This document shows, one piece after another, positions 10,294-22,239 of a stretch of DNA of 64,000 nucleotides. The stretch is from Brevipalpus yothersi (taxonomy: Eukaryota > Arthropoda > Arachnida > Trombidiformes > Tenuipalpidae). A program made the translations under genes and the position numbers. Every line of letters begins with the position of its first letter. The first letter of the stretch is position 1. Location of the stretch: contig QZCP01000044.1 in assembly GCA_003956705.1 (NCBI GenBank), positions 28,053 to 92,052 of the forward strand, written 5' to 3'. The notes beneath the pieces were generated by a model, which saw nothing but the letters and a program-made list of their open reading frames with translations, was not told where the DNA came from and did no database searches.

Positions 10294-13076
10294 ATGAGAT
10301 CGATATTAATTGTCTTGACTATTATTTCCAGAGTTTGGCTGGATGGATCTGAGACAGTGAAGTGGAATACCGATGATGGAAAAACATTACCAACAGTTGA
10401 AATCACTTTTGAAGGTGATATTATTGTGATTCCTCTTCGAGAAGCTCCTTACTGTCAACTTTGGAAAACCCATAAATGCTCGTGTTTCATGTTACGAAAA
10501 GTAGGCAATTCCTCGAAATGGAGTTTAGCTTCGTTCTCCTACTGTGACGATAGAGATATTCGAGGACACTTTTTGAATAGTACTGATTACTTTGAGGTAT
10601 ATACAATCGAAATTGGATCCACAAGAGAATTCAATGTGACCAAGTATCCTCCAGCAGAAAACATTACTGAAAAGTTTATCGATGATGAGAGATATAAAAA
10701 ACCAAATATAACAGAAAATTTCCACTACTCCGTCCCTTTTTCTGATCTATTGCTTGGAGATTATGAGACTGGCTACATAGCATGTGTATTTGTAGTTGAT
10801 CCCATTATATTCGAAGACTGGCCAAGAAATAGAATTGTATTCCATCTACAGGAGCTCATCAATGATGCTAACGAATTTTTCCATGAATTCAATTTTGTGG
10901 TTGTGTACAGAGGTTGGAAAGAAGCTGAGGAAATTGACCTTCGTCTTCAGATTAAACCTGATTTATCAAGATTTCTCGATTATCGCTTCTCTCATTACGT
11001 TGATGGACGTCTGCATAATGTAGCTGTATTGCTCACACCAAAAGAAGTCCGTGATGAGAGTGAGTATTGAAAATTCCTCAATATACTAGCTACTTTTGAG
11101 CAGCATACTAAACACTATTGAAGAGTTTTTACGAGTTTTTTATCTGTATAATTTTCCTCCTATCTACTGAGAATTAATTTGAATTATGTCTCTCTCGCAC
11201 TCTTTCAATGGAGTAGAAAATCAAATCATTGCAGGTCTTGCTACCATGGAATCTATCTGCAAATATTCTCTTGGAATTCATGTGAAATATGAGAAAATGA
11301 CAGAGCGATTCATCATGAGAGCAATAGCGTCAAATTTTGCCCATGAAATTGGACACACACTTGGCTTGAAACATTCTGAAAATACGGAATGCTATGAATC
11401 TCCTCCAGGTACCTTTTACATTATGGGAAGCGCGACCTCAAATGGGCCAGGTATTATACAATGGTCAGAATGTAGTAAAGATTTCATCAAAAAGAGGAGG
11501 AAACAATTTTTTTGTTTAAGAGAGAAAATTAAGCCTCCTATGCCATCTTGCAAGAATGGTGTACTCGAAGAGGGTGAAGAATGTGAATGTGTATCGCCAG
11601 TATGCGAAAAATGTTGTGATAACAATTGCAGGCTTACTGAAAACTCAAAATGTTCGAGTGGTCCATGCTGTGATGAGAAAACTTGTATGCCCAGAAAAGA
11701 GAAAGAAAGACACACATGCCGTAAAGCTAGAGATGTCTGTGACATACCCGAATTGTGTAGCGGCAAAACACATATGTGTCCAGTCAACTATGTTGTGGCT
11801 GATGGCTATGGATGTAGAAATTCTCCTGATCAATCATATTGTTTCAATGGTTTGTGTGGAAATCGATTGGATGTTTGTCGTTGGATGTTTCATAATGGTA
11901 GGGAGGGTAGTGAATGGTGTTATACCCAGAATACTAGAAAAAACCAGTTTCCTTTGGGATGCGGTCCTACTTTCACTAACCGCAGGAATGTTCCAGTGTC
12001 TATTCCATGCAAAGAGAAAGACAAGTATTGCGGCAGACTGCATTGCGTCTATTCAAGCTTAACCACAGATGAGCTAATTACTGCTGTAGGTGAGTGTTTG
12101 AAGGCTAATTTTTCAATTAAAAGGCTCATTTTGGTTTCGAATTTTATCCTTCGCAGATGATAAGATAGTCTTAAGGTATAGGTTGGGAATTAAAAATGGA
12201 CCACCTATATGCAGCTATTTAGTAGACGAAAATAACACCAGATTACTGCGAGAGGATCCTACTTTCGTTCAAAATGGATCTGCATGTGGAAACAATAACG
12301 AAAATATGTGTGTCAAACAAGAATGTGTCCCTTTGCCTTCTGGATGTCCGAAAAACTGTCCCGGAAAACCAATTAAACATCCTGAAACAGGAGAATCGCT
12401 TCCTGCTTACATAATTCCAGATCCTGAGTGAGTTTTCTACCATTTTCCGACAATCAATTGAAAGAACTCTATGGCACGCCCTATCGAAAGAATCTTTTAC
12501 TGCAAGATGCTCAATAGATCTCATTCTCTATACACATCATTTTCAGATATTATTTAAACTATAATCACTCTCAGAGAGCTTTTTAAAAATAACCATGGAA
12601 ACAGTTCATATCATATCAGCTGTATGTCATACTGGATCGCATTCCTACCTCCTCGTTTCAGCTCTTGGTCGAATTCGCTAATTAGAAGTAGTTAAACAAT
12701 CTTAGCTCTCCATCAAAACCAACCTCAATACTCAATGAAAATCGATTGCTTTTTCTCTCTTTTCAGTGCTGAACCTGATGATGGTGGTAATGGTGGTAAT
12801 GGTACTAATGGTGGTAATGGTACTAATATTGATGAAGCTGAGCCTGAAGGAATTAGCCTTTTCCAATGGTTGCTGATTATCATCTTCATCTGTTGTTTGA
12901 TTGTTTCAACCTATTCGATTCATCGATATAAGAGCATGCCAAAGAGACCATCAGGAGAATCGAACGCATCAATTACACCAAAAGACTCACCAACTGGAGA
13001 GCAAAGATCTTCAAAGGGTAATCAGGATAGCATCAAGAAACTACATAGGAAAAAACAGAAGAAAAGGACACGTTAA
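10294..13076 (+). CDS. Gene E: ADAM-like metalloprotease-disintegrin with shortened tail
   Basis: Exons 10294-11059, 11217-12089, 12157-12427 and 12767-13076 give 739 codons. The position of the first ATG in some paralogues is GTG here (10288), so the second Met (MRSIL) is taken as start. The zinc site HEIGHTLGLKH lies at 11342-11374, with Met-turn YIMG. Disintegrin, cysteine-rich domain, NGT-containing stalk and membrane helix are intact. Relative to gene C, one A is missing in the run after ATCAAGAA (about 13038), so the cytoplasmic tail shifts frame and ends early in a Lys/Arg-rich sequence. The ectodomain should be functional. It is the closest relative of C. Confidence 0.87.
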
Positions 13077-13505
13077 TTTCAGAAAGAGCCCAGAACCAGA
13101 TGAAACAGTCAGATGAAGAGGAAAATATCGAGTCAGCACCATAAAGAAGCTCGAAGATCATTAGACCCTAAGGCATCAAGATTTCTAGCAATTGATCACG
13201 AAACCATCAATCGATGGAAAATGATAAATATCACCTATTTTCATTCCAAGCATAATTCATCCAGCTACTTTTTGTATGATAAGTATTCTGGATTGTTACT
13301 TGGATATGATCAATCTTTTATGACAAAAAATGTGAAAAACTTTGAGTAGTTCTCTGATCATGAGATATTTATCTATTTCATCTGCACCTCATCCACTTGT
13401 ATCAGCATTCTTTATTATGATTACTCTTCTTTCCATCTTTAATTTGCTAGAGATTATTATTCTTGTCGATTAAAATGTATCCAGAAAGCATCCATTGTAT
13501 TTTAC
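13077..13505. other. 3' flank of gene E with unread former tail
   Basis: The first part still carries the C-type tail codons, now out of frame because of the upstream one-base loss. The 3' flank shared with gene C follows to about 13500. No further gene is seen. Confidence 0.6.
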
Positions 13506-13866
13506 AGGCATTTGCTAGGGTTATTGTGAGGAAATACAATTCCCATTGCACACCAGATGACGTTCAGTATTGGGATTGTTTTCAACAAATCGAATAATCC
13601 TGGTAAAAAATGATCGCGAGCAATATGTAGATGAACAGAAACGCTGGTTGAATAGAAACAAAATGAAATGAATATAATGAACCAGGTACCGGACTTTATG
13701 GGATCAGATCCTTATTTATCGTTTATTCGATTATCATAACTTGAGTTTGGTTAGATGGGTCTGAGATAGTGAAATGGAGAACTGATGATGGTGAAACACT
13801 ACCAATAGTCGGAATCACTTTCGAAGGAGAAATTATCGAAATTCCACTCCGAGAAGCTCCTTTAAT
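13506..13866 (+). pseudogene. Duplicated 5' end of an A-type gene
   Basis: From about 13506 the sequence repeats the 5' flank of gene A (about 50-240), including the AATAATCCTGGT motif at 13593-13604, and then about 165 nt of exon 1. The signal peptide is interrupted (TTG replaced by a TGA at about 13741). Homology stops after the EIPLREAP codons at about 13862, where the GATATTTACTT-like junction sequence also found near 3447 begins. There is no protease, disintegrin or membrane exon. Confidence 0.82.
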
Positions 13867-14399
13867 ATTTACTTCGAGATAGTTTTTCATTTTTCAACTG
13901 CTGTTTCAGAGTAAATTTTATCGACGAAAATTCAATCCTTTATCAAGGAGGATCCATTCATTGAATGAATCTTATTTCATCATATAATGTACAATGCAAT
14001 ACTCAAGGAAGAATATATCAGCCAAGCTTAACCAAAACTGCATGCTTCGAAAAAATGAGTCTCTTCTCGCTCATCCAATGTAAATCAGAGAAATTGAGCT
14101 CATAACTATAAAACATGATTTTCCAACAATCAGCAACAGAATTTCAACATTATGAGCGTATAAATTGCGAGAATATTTGCTCTTGATTTGCCTGAATCTA
14201 TCGAGATTAGCATTTGTGGACACATGAACGTGCATTTCATCCACCATTTCTTCTTCTTCTTCAATTCGCTATCAGAAAAATTTTCCTTGTAATCGACTTG
14301 AAAACATGCATTTCTAGCACTATTACCAGAAGTTCGGTTAAAAAACCCAAACCACTGAACACCATGATGTTCAGGATTTGAATTTTCATAAATAAATTG
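13867..14399. other. 5' flank of gene F
   Basis: No gene is seen. From about 14150 the sequence matches 34590-34850 before gene I, so it is a duplicated upstream block. A 123-codon minus-strand frame here has no recognisable domain and is not called. Confidence 0.55.
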
Positions 14400-14411
14400 A
14401 ATAATCCTGGT
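14400..14411 (+). promoter_or_regulatory. Conserved upstream motif of gene F
   Basis: AATAATCCTGGT lies 152 nt before the ATG of gene F. Confidence 0.5.
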
Positions 14412-14551
14412 AGTGGAGTGAAAAGCTATTGATGGATATACTTGTTGGCTAGCAATTGAAATAGAATGACCATTGACTAATATTATTGAATGTTCTAACA
14501 ATTTATAGAGGTTTCGAATTTAGCTGAGGAGAATTTATTGATGATTCATTC

Positions 14552-17293
14552 ATGGATATGAGATCACTATTTTTTGTTTTGATTCTGATGACCAGAGTTT
14601 GGTTGAATCAATTTGGGACAGTTAAGTGGAAAACTGATGATGGTGAATCACTACCAACAGTTGAAATTACTTTCGAAGGTGAAATTATGGAAATTCCGCT
14701 TCGAGAAGCTCGTTTTTGTAGACTTTGGGAAACTCACAAATGTCTGTGTTTTATGCTACTTGAAGACGATGGTATCTCAAATTGGAGCTCAGCTTCATTC
14801 TCATTTTGTATGGATGGAAATATTCGAGGACACTTTATGAACAGTACTGACTTTTTTGAGGTGAGAACTATTGAAATTGGACCAGCGCCTAAATACAATG
14901 TGACGAAATATCCTCCAGGAGAAAATAATACCAATCAACTGATTGATGGTATTAGTACACCTGATAATTCCAGCACCAATGGTTCATTCTACTTTGAGCC
15001 TTATTCGGATGAGAAGCTCAAAGATTACGAGACTGGTTTCATAAAATGTTTTTTCCTGGTCGATCAGGAAATATTCATATTCGAACCAAGAGATACAATC
15101 GATCACTACCTCCAGGAGCTAATCAATGATGCGAATGATTATTTTCGTGTCTTTAATATGTTGGCTGTATATACAGGATGGAAAAAAGCTAATCCAGAGG
15201 ACCTTACCAAAATACAGACTGTGAAAGATATGGATGATTTCACCAACAAGGGTTATGAAAGCTATGTCGATGGAAATTTTAGTGGTCTGGTTATCCTGTT
15301 CACCCCAATAAGCATATACGATGAAGGTTAGTGTTTGACATGATCAAATTTTGCTTCCATGCAGCAACTGTGCCCAGATCAGAGTTAAAATTCATTGATA
15401 ACATCCTGATTCCTTCTGATTTGGATTTCATCTCTATCGTTTTTTTCTATGATAGATGGAAGTTTGATCCTCGGCCGAGCATTAATTGGCAGCATATGCT
15501 TTCATACGATAGGATTTTTTGTGAAATATTTAGCAAAGATTGATAAATCTATCATGAAGCTTATAGCACAAACTCTTACCCACGAAGTTGGACACACACT
15601 TGGTCTGCAGCATACAGATAAAACATCTTGTCAGACAGCTCCCAAGGGCAAATATTATATCATGACTGATGGAAGTAGTGATTCACTGGATGGACTGATT
15701 TGGTCAGATTGTAGTAAAGAAGAAATCCGAAAAAAGAGACCATCTTATTTTTGTATGAAACAGAGAATCAAGCCTTCCAAGCCATCGTGTCGAAATGGCA
15801 TTCTAGAAGAAGGGGAAGAATGCGAATGTGTCTTGCCAGAGTGTGCAAAATGTTGTGATAAAAAGTGTCAACTGACCATGGGCTCAAACTGCTCCAGTGG
15901 TCCATGCTGTGATTTGAGTACTTGTATGCCCAGAAAAAAGGAAGACGAATACACATGTCGAAAAGCGAGGGATGCATGTGACCTACCTGAAAGATGTAGT
16001 GGGCGAACAAACAAATGTCCAGTCAACTACGTTGTGGCCAATGGCTATCAGTGTGGAGATTCTTTCAGTCGAGCATACTGCTACAATGGTAAGTGTGGAA
16101 ATCATAGGGATTTCTGTAGCTGGGCCACTGGTAATCGTTTTCGAGCACCTGAGAAGTGTAACGAACTGAATACGGCAGGCGCCAGTACGGGTACGGGATG
16201 TGGTCCCACTTTCACTGACCGTAAGAATATACCAAATTTTCCTTGCAAGAAGAAAGACATATATTGTGGCAAATTGCTATGCTCTGATTATGCTGACACG
16301 CGAAAATTCAAAGAGGCTGAATGTAAGTTTTCTAAGCCATGCAACTAGAATCTCTTTTTCAATTTGATGGTTCATTTTTTCAGATGAGAAGAGACTTTAT
16401 CCCCGTGGATTTAATTTAGGAGATACTCAATGCACCTTTTTTAAAATTGGGAAAAACAATGAATTCCTAGTGGAAGATCCTACATTCGTTCAGAACGGAT
16501 CTGCGTGCAGGGACAAACCTGAGATGATGTGTGTCAAGCAAGAATGTGTTCCACTGCCTGAAGGGTGTCCAAGAAAATGTCCCGGAAAACTAGTTAAACA
16601 TCCTGAAACAGGGAAATCGCTTCCTGCTTACATACTCCCAGATCCCGAGTAAGTTTTTTACCCTTTCTCGACAATCAATTGAGAGAACTCAATGGCACGT
16701 CCCATCGAGAGAATCTCACTGCAGAATGCTCAATAGATCTCAGTCTCCATACACATCATTTTCAGATATCATTCAGACTATAGTCACTCTCAGAGAGCTT
16801 TTAAAAATTACCATGGAAAAATCCCATTTCATATCAGCTGTATATCATACTGGATTCCTATCACATCGTTTCAGCTCTTGGTCGAATTTTCTGATTAGAA
16901 GTAGTTTAACAATCCAAACTCTCCATCAAGAGACCTCAACACTCAATGAAAATCGATTGCTTTTGCTCTCTTTTCAGTGCTGAACCTGATGATGGAGGTA
17001 ACGGTGGTAATGGTGGTAATGGTACTAATATTGATGAAGCTGAGCCTGAAGGAATTAGCCTTTTCCCATGGTTGCTGATTATCACCTTCATCTGTTGTTT
17101 GATTGTTTCAACCTATTCGATTCATCGATATAAGAGCATGCCAAAGAGACCATCAGGAGAATCGAACGCATCAATTACACCAAAAGACTCACCAACTGGA
17201 GAGCAAAGATCTTCAAAGGGTAATCAGGATAGCATCAAGAAAACTACAGAGGAAAGAACATGTCAATTCCAGAAAGAGCCCAGAACCAGATGA
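14552..17293 (+). CDS. Gene F: ADAM-like metalloprotease-disintegrin with exchanged tail
   Basis: Exons 14552-15326, 15456-16322, 16384-16648 and 16978-17293 give 740 codons. The zinc site HEVGHTLGLQH lies at 15581-15613, with Met-turn YIMT. The disintegrin segment CRKARDACDLPERC contains R-x6-DLPE, a pattern known from integrin-binding ADAM disintegrin loops. Exons 1-3 belong to the F/G/I/K subfamily, but exon 4 is of the C/E type (membrane helix then STYSIHRYKS), so the tail was acquired by recombination. A short deletion in the tail (about 17252) shifts its frame and shortens it. A relic of the original G-type tail remains downstream at 17428-17630. Confidence 0.87.
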
Positions 17294-17427
17294 AACAGTC
17301 GGATGAAGAGGAAAATATCAAGTCAGCGCCATAAAGGAGCTTGAAGATTATCAGACCCTAAGGCATCAAGATTTGTATCAATTGATTACAAAACCATCAA
17401 TCGATGAAAAATGATAAATCCATCAAA

Positions 17428-17630
17428 GCTTACGATTGGTCAATCGTAAGTCCAAAAAACAATCACGAGGCTCAAGCAAATTGGTAACATTTAAAGGCTC
17501 TGGCTCTCGGGAACAAAGATCTCCGGAAGATGTTAGTGATAGTTCGAAAAACTGGAAAGTAGATATACATGATACAGGACATTCGAAATTTGGGATAAAA
17601 TCAAAGCTAAGTGGAAAAAGAGCAATTTGA
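17428..17630 (+). pseudogene. Orphan G-type tail exon fragment after gene F
   Basis: This open stretch encodes a Ser/Lys-rich sequence nearly the same as the cytoplasmic tail of gene G (NRKSKKQSRGSSK ... SGKRAI). It has no splice acceptor, no membrane helix and no start of its own. It lies directly behind the C-type exon 4 and its 3' flank, so it is the displaced end of gene F's ancestral exon 4. An identical arrangement follows gene I. Confidence 0.8.
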
Positions 17631-18422
17631 ATCTCTCAGAGTCAGAGCTATGGAGAAGACCATAATTTAGTAGAGTATCAACAATTGATCAATAATCACC
17701 CTTAGCATTTAGTGTGGGAAGGTATCCGTCTCATGAAACTTATTCCTGTTCTAAATTCAGATCTTAGATCAGCAAAGATACCCCAGTCAATCAGAATGTA
17801 CATCAATTCATATTTATTCATTTAATTTTTTTTATCCAATTTTTTTCATTTTTCATATATTTATTTTTTATTTTTCATTTATTATTATTATTATTTATTT
17901 CCCTATTTAAAGTTGAGTGCTATGAAAAAAACTGACTATCTCTGAACTTGTCCACACAGTATCACAAAAATTCGACCCATAATCCATAATTCTCCCATCA
18001 TTATCCGAATAGATTGTAAGGATTTCAAGCCAATTGATTTCAGGAAAATTCATCTTCCAGAACTCAATCACTTAAGGTGCCAAATATTAGAATCTAACTC
18101 AATCAACCTACACAATCATCACTGGCGCAAACCATCTTATACTCAGATGAATTATCTCGAATCTATCAACTATGAGCTAGTCTCTGGTGGTCGTATTCAT
18201 TTGGAATCCGATGAAAAACATGATACACTTCTAGCACTACCAGAAGTTTTGTGAAAATTCAACTGTATGCCAGATGATGTCTGTGGCTAGAATTTTCATC
18301 AAATTGAAGTTTCATTTGCACTACCACTACCAGAAGTAGATAGTCGAAGTTGAAGTTTGACAATAGCTAATCCACTGTACACCAGATGGACGCTTAGGGT
18401 TGAGATTCTCATGAAAAAATTG
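17631..18422. repeat. Duplicated intergenic block (F-G)
   Basis: This interval is shared, at high similarity, with 21315-22100 (G-H), 38194-38957 (I-J) and 48103-48906 (K-L). It holds a T-rich low-complexity tract (about 17810-17910) and then unique AT-rich promoter-proximal sequence. No gene is seen. Confidence 0.75.
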
Positions 18423-18434
18423 AATGATCCTGAT
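18423..18434 (+). promoter_or_regulatory. Conserved upstream motif of gene G
   Basis: AATGATCCTGAT, a variant of the array motif, lies 137 nt before the start of gene G. Confidence 0.45.
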
Positions 18435-18559
18435 TACGTGATGATGAGATACTGGTAAAGGGATTCTTCGTTGGAAAGAAATGCGAAGAGACAGGACCTG
18501 GCCATTATCAAGAATTTGGAATTTGGGATTTATTAGGCAAAAACTGACTGGTTCCACTG

Positions 18560-21314
18560 ATGGATATGAGATCACTTTTTTTGGTCTTGATTCTTATGAC
18601 CAGAGTTTGGTTGAATCAATTTGGGACAGTTAAGTGGAAAACTGATGATGGTGAATCACTACCGACAGTTGAAATTACTTTCGAAGGTGAAATTATGGAA
18701 ATTCCGCCTCGAGAAGCTCCTTTCTGTCGACTTTGGGAAACTCACAAATGTCTGTGTTTTATGCTACTGGAAGACGATGGTATCTCAAATTGGAGCTCAG
18801 CTTCATTCTCATATTGTATGGATGGAAATATTCGAGGACACTTTATGAACAGTACTGACTTTTTTGAGGTGAGAACTATTGAAATTGGACCAGCGCCTAA
18901 ATACAATGTGACGAAATATCCTCCAGGAGAAAATAATACCAATCAACTGATTGATGATATTAGTACACCTGATAATTCCAGCACCAATGGTTCATTCTAC
19001 TTTGAGCCATATTCGGATGAGAAGCTCAAAGATTACGAGACTGGCTTTATAAAATGTTTTTTCCTGATTGATCCGGAAATATTCATATTCGAACCAAGAG
19101 ATACAATCGATCACTACCTCCAGGAGCTGAACAATGATGCGAATGATTATTTTCGTGTCTTCAATATGTTGGCTGTATATACAGGATGGAAAAAAGCTAA
19201 TCCAGAGGACCTCATCAAAATACAGACTAGGAGAGATATGGATGGTTTCAACAGAGAGGGTTATGAAAGCTATGTCGATGGAAATTTTAGTGGTCTGGTT
19301 ATCCTGTTCACCCCAATAAGAATATACGATAGAAGTTAGTGTTTGATATGATCAAATTATGCTTTGCTGCAGCAACTGTGCCCAGATCAAAGTCAAAATT
19401 CATTGATAACAGCCGGATCCCTTTTGATTTGAATTTCATCTCTATCGTTTTTTTCCATGACAGATGGAAATTTAATCCTCGGTCGAGCATTCATGCGCAC
19501 CATATGCTATTATACGATCGGATTTTTTTTGAAATATCTAGGAAAGACTGATAGATTCACCTTAAAGCATATGGCACTAACTTTTGTCCATGAAGTTGGA
19601 CACACATTTGGTCTGGAGCACACAGATAAAACATCTTGTCAGAAAGCTCCCAAGGGCAAATATTATATCATGACTGATGGAAGTAGTGATTCACTGGATG
19701 GACTGATTTGGTCAGATTGTAGTAAAGAAGAAATCCGAAAAAAGAGACCATCTTATCTTTGTTTGAAACCCAGAATCAAACCTTCCAAACCATCGTGTCG
19801 AAATGGCATTCTAGAAGAAGGGGAAGAATGCGAATGTGTCTTGCCAGAGTGTGCAAAATGTTGTGATAAAAATTGTCAACTAACCGAGGGCTCAAGCTGC
19901 TCCAGTGGTCCATGCTGTGATTTGAGTACTTGTATGCCCAGAAAAAAGGAAGATAAATACACATGTCGAAAAGCAAGGGATGTATGTGACTTACCTGAAA
20001 GTTGTAGTGGGCGAACAAACAAATGTCCAGTCAACTACGTTGTGGCCAATGGCTATCAGTGTGGAGATTCTTTCAGTCGAGCATACTGCTACAATGGTAA
20101 GTGCGGAAGTCATAGAGACTTCTGTAGCTGGGCCACTGGTAATGGTAATCGGGCACCTGAGAAGTGCTACAATTACAATTTGGGAGGCCCTAGTACGGGA
20201 TGTGGGCCCACCTTCACTGACCCTAAGAATGTATCAAATTTCCCTTGCAAAGAGAAAGACAAATATTGTGGCAAATTGCTATGCTCTGATCATCCTGACA
20301 CGCAAAGACTCAAGGAGGCTGAATGTAAGTTTTCTAAGCCATGCGACTAGTATCTCTTTTCAATTTGATGGTTCACTTTTTCAGATGAGAAGAGGATTTA
20401 TCACAGTGGATTTGCTTCCAATGAAACTCAATGCACTTTTTTCGAAGTTGGGAAAAACAATGAATTCCTAGTGGAAGATCCTACATTCGTTCAGAACGGA
20501 TCTGCGTGCAGGGACAAACCTGAGATGATGTGTGTCAAGCAAGAATGTGTTCCACTGCCTGAAGGGTGTCCAAGAAAATGTCCCGGAAAACTAGTTAAAC
20601 ATCCTGAAACAGGGAAATCGCTTCCTGCTTACATACTCCCAGATCCCGAGTAAGTTTTTTACCCTTTCTCGACAATCAATTGAGAGAACTCAATGGCACG
20701 TCCCATCGAGAGAATCTCACTGCAGAATGCTCAATAGATCTCAGTCTCCATACACATCATTTTCAGATATCATTCAGACTATAGTCACTCTCAGAGAGCT
20801 TTTAAAAATTACCATGGAAAAATCCCATTTCATATCAGCTGCCATATCATACTGGATCGTATTTCAAATGCATTTCTAACTCATCGTTCCAGCTCTTGAT
20901 CAAATTTGCTGATCATCAGTAGTTGAAAAATCCAAACTCTCCATCAAGAGACCTCAACACTCAATGAAAATCGATTGCTTTTGCTCTCTTTTCAGTGCTG
21001 AACCTGATGATGGTGGTAATGGCACTAATGGTGGTAATGGTGATGAAGCTGAGCCTGGGGGAATTAGCCTTTTTCAATGGTTGCTGATTATCATTTTCAT
21101 CTGTTGTTTGATTGTGTTGATCACTTTGGTCAATCGTAAGTCCAAAAAACAATCACGAGGCTCAAGCAAATCGGTAACATTTAAAGGCTCTGCCCCTCGT
21201 GAACAAAGATCTTCGAAAGATGTTAGTGATAGTTCGAAGAACTGGAAAGTAGAGATACAGGATACAGGACATTCCAGAAGAAAACCAAAGCCAAGTGGAA
21301 AAAGAGCAATTTGA
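18560..21314 (+). CDS. Gene G: ADAM-like metalloprotease-disintegrin
   Basis: Exons 18560-19334, 19464-20324, 20385-20649 and 20996-21314 give 739 codons. The start is MDMRS, preceded by the shared upstream motif. The zinc site HEVGHTFGLEH lies at 19589-19621, with Met-turn YIMT. The disintegrin loop reads CRKARDVCDLPESC. The stalk is short (NGTNGGNGDEAEPGG), followed by a membrane helix and the native G-type tail (NRKSKKQSRGSSK), which makes this the reference for the orphan tails after F and I. Exon 1 is almost the same as in F, I and K, so these are recent duplicates. Confidence 0.88.
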
Positions 21315-22102
21315 ATCTCTCAGCGTCAGAGCTATGGAGAAGACCATAATTTAGTAGAGTATCAACAATTAATCAATTATCACCCTCAGCATTTAGTGTG
21401 GGAAGGTATCCGTCTCATGAAACTTATTCCTGTTCTAAATTCAGATCTCAGATCAGCAAAGATACCCCAGTCAATGAGAATTTACATCAATTCATATTTA
21501 TTCATTTAATTTTTTTTATCCAATTTTTTTCATTTTTCATATATTTATTTTTTATTTTTCATTTATTGTTTATTTCCCTATTTAAAGTTGAGTGCTATGA
21601 AAAAAACTGACTATCTCTGAACTTGTCCACACAGTATCACAAAAATTCGACCCATAATCATAATCCATAATTCTCCCATCATTATCCGAATAGATTGTAA
21701 GGATTTCGAGCCAATTGATTTCAGGAAAATTCATCTTCCAGAACTCAATCACTTAAGGTGCCAAATATTAGAATCTAACTCAATCAACCTACACAATCAT
21801 CACTGGCGCAAACCATCTTATACTCAGATGAATTCTCTCGAATCTATCAACTATGAGCTAGTCTCTGGTGGTCGTATTCATTTGGAATCCGATGAAGAAC
21901 ATGATACACTCCTAGCACTACCATCAGAAGTTTTGTGAAAATTCAACTGTATGCCAGATGATGTCTGTGGCTAGAATTTTCATCAAATTGAAGTTTCATT
22001 TGCACTACTACTACCAGAAGTAGTCCAAGTTGAAGTTTGACAATAGCTAATCCACTGTACACCAGATGGACGCTTAGGGTTGAGATTCTCATGAAAAAAT
22101 TG
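21315..22102. repeat. Duplicated intergenic block (G-H)
   Basis: A near-identical copy of the F-G spacer, including the T-rich tract at about 21500-21580. No gene is seen. Confidence 0.75.
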
Positions 22103-22114
22103 AATAATCCTGAT
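22103..22114 (+). promoter_or_regulatory. Conserved upstream motif of gene H
   Basis: AATAATCCTGAT lies 137 nt before the first ATG of gene H. Confidence 0.5.
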
Positions 22115-22239
22115 CATGTGATGATGAGCTACTGGTAAAGGGATTATTCGTTGGAGAGAAATGCGAGTTAGAGCCAGGACCTGGTCATTATCAAGAATTT
22201 GGAATTTGGGATTCATTAGGCAAAAACTGATTGGTTCCA

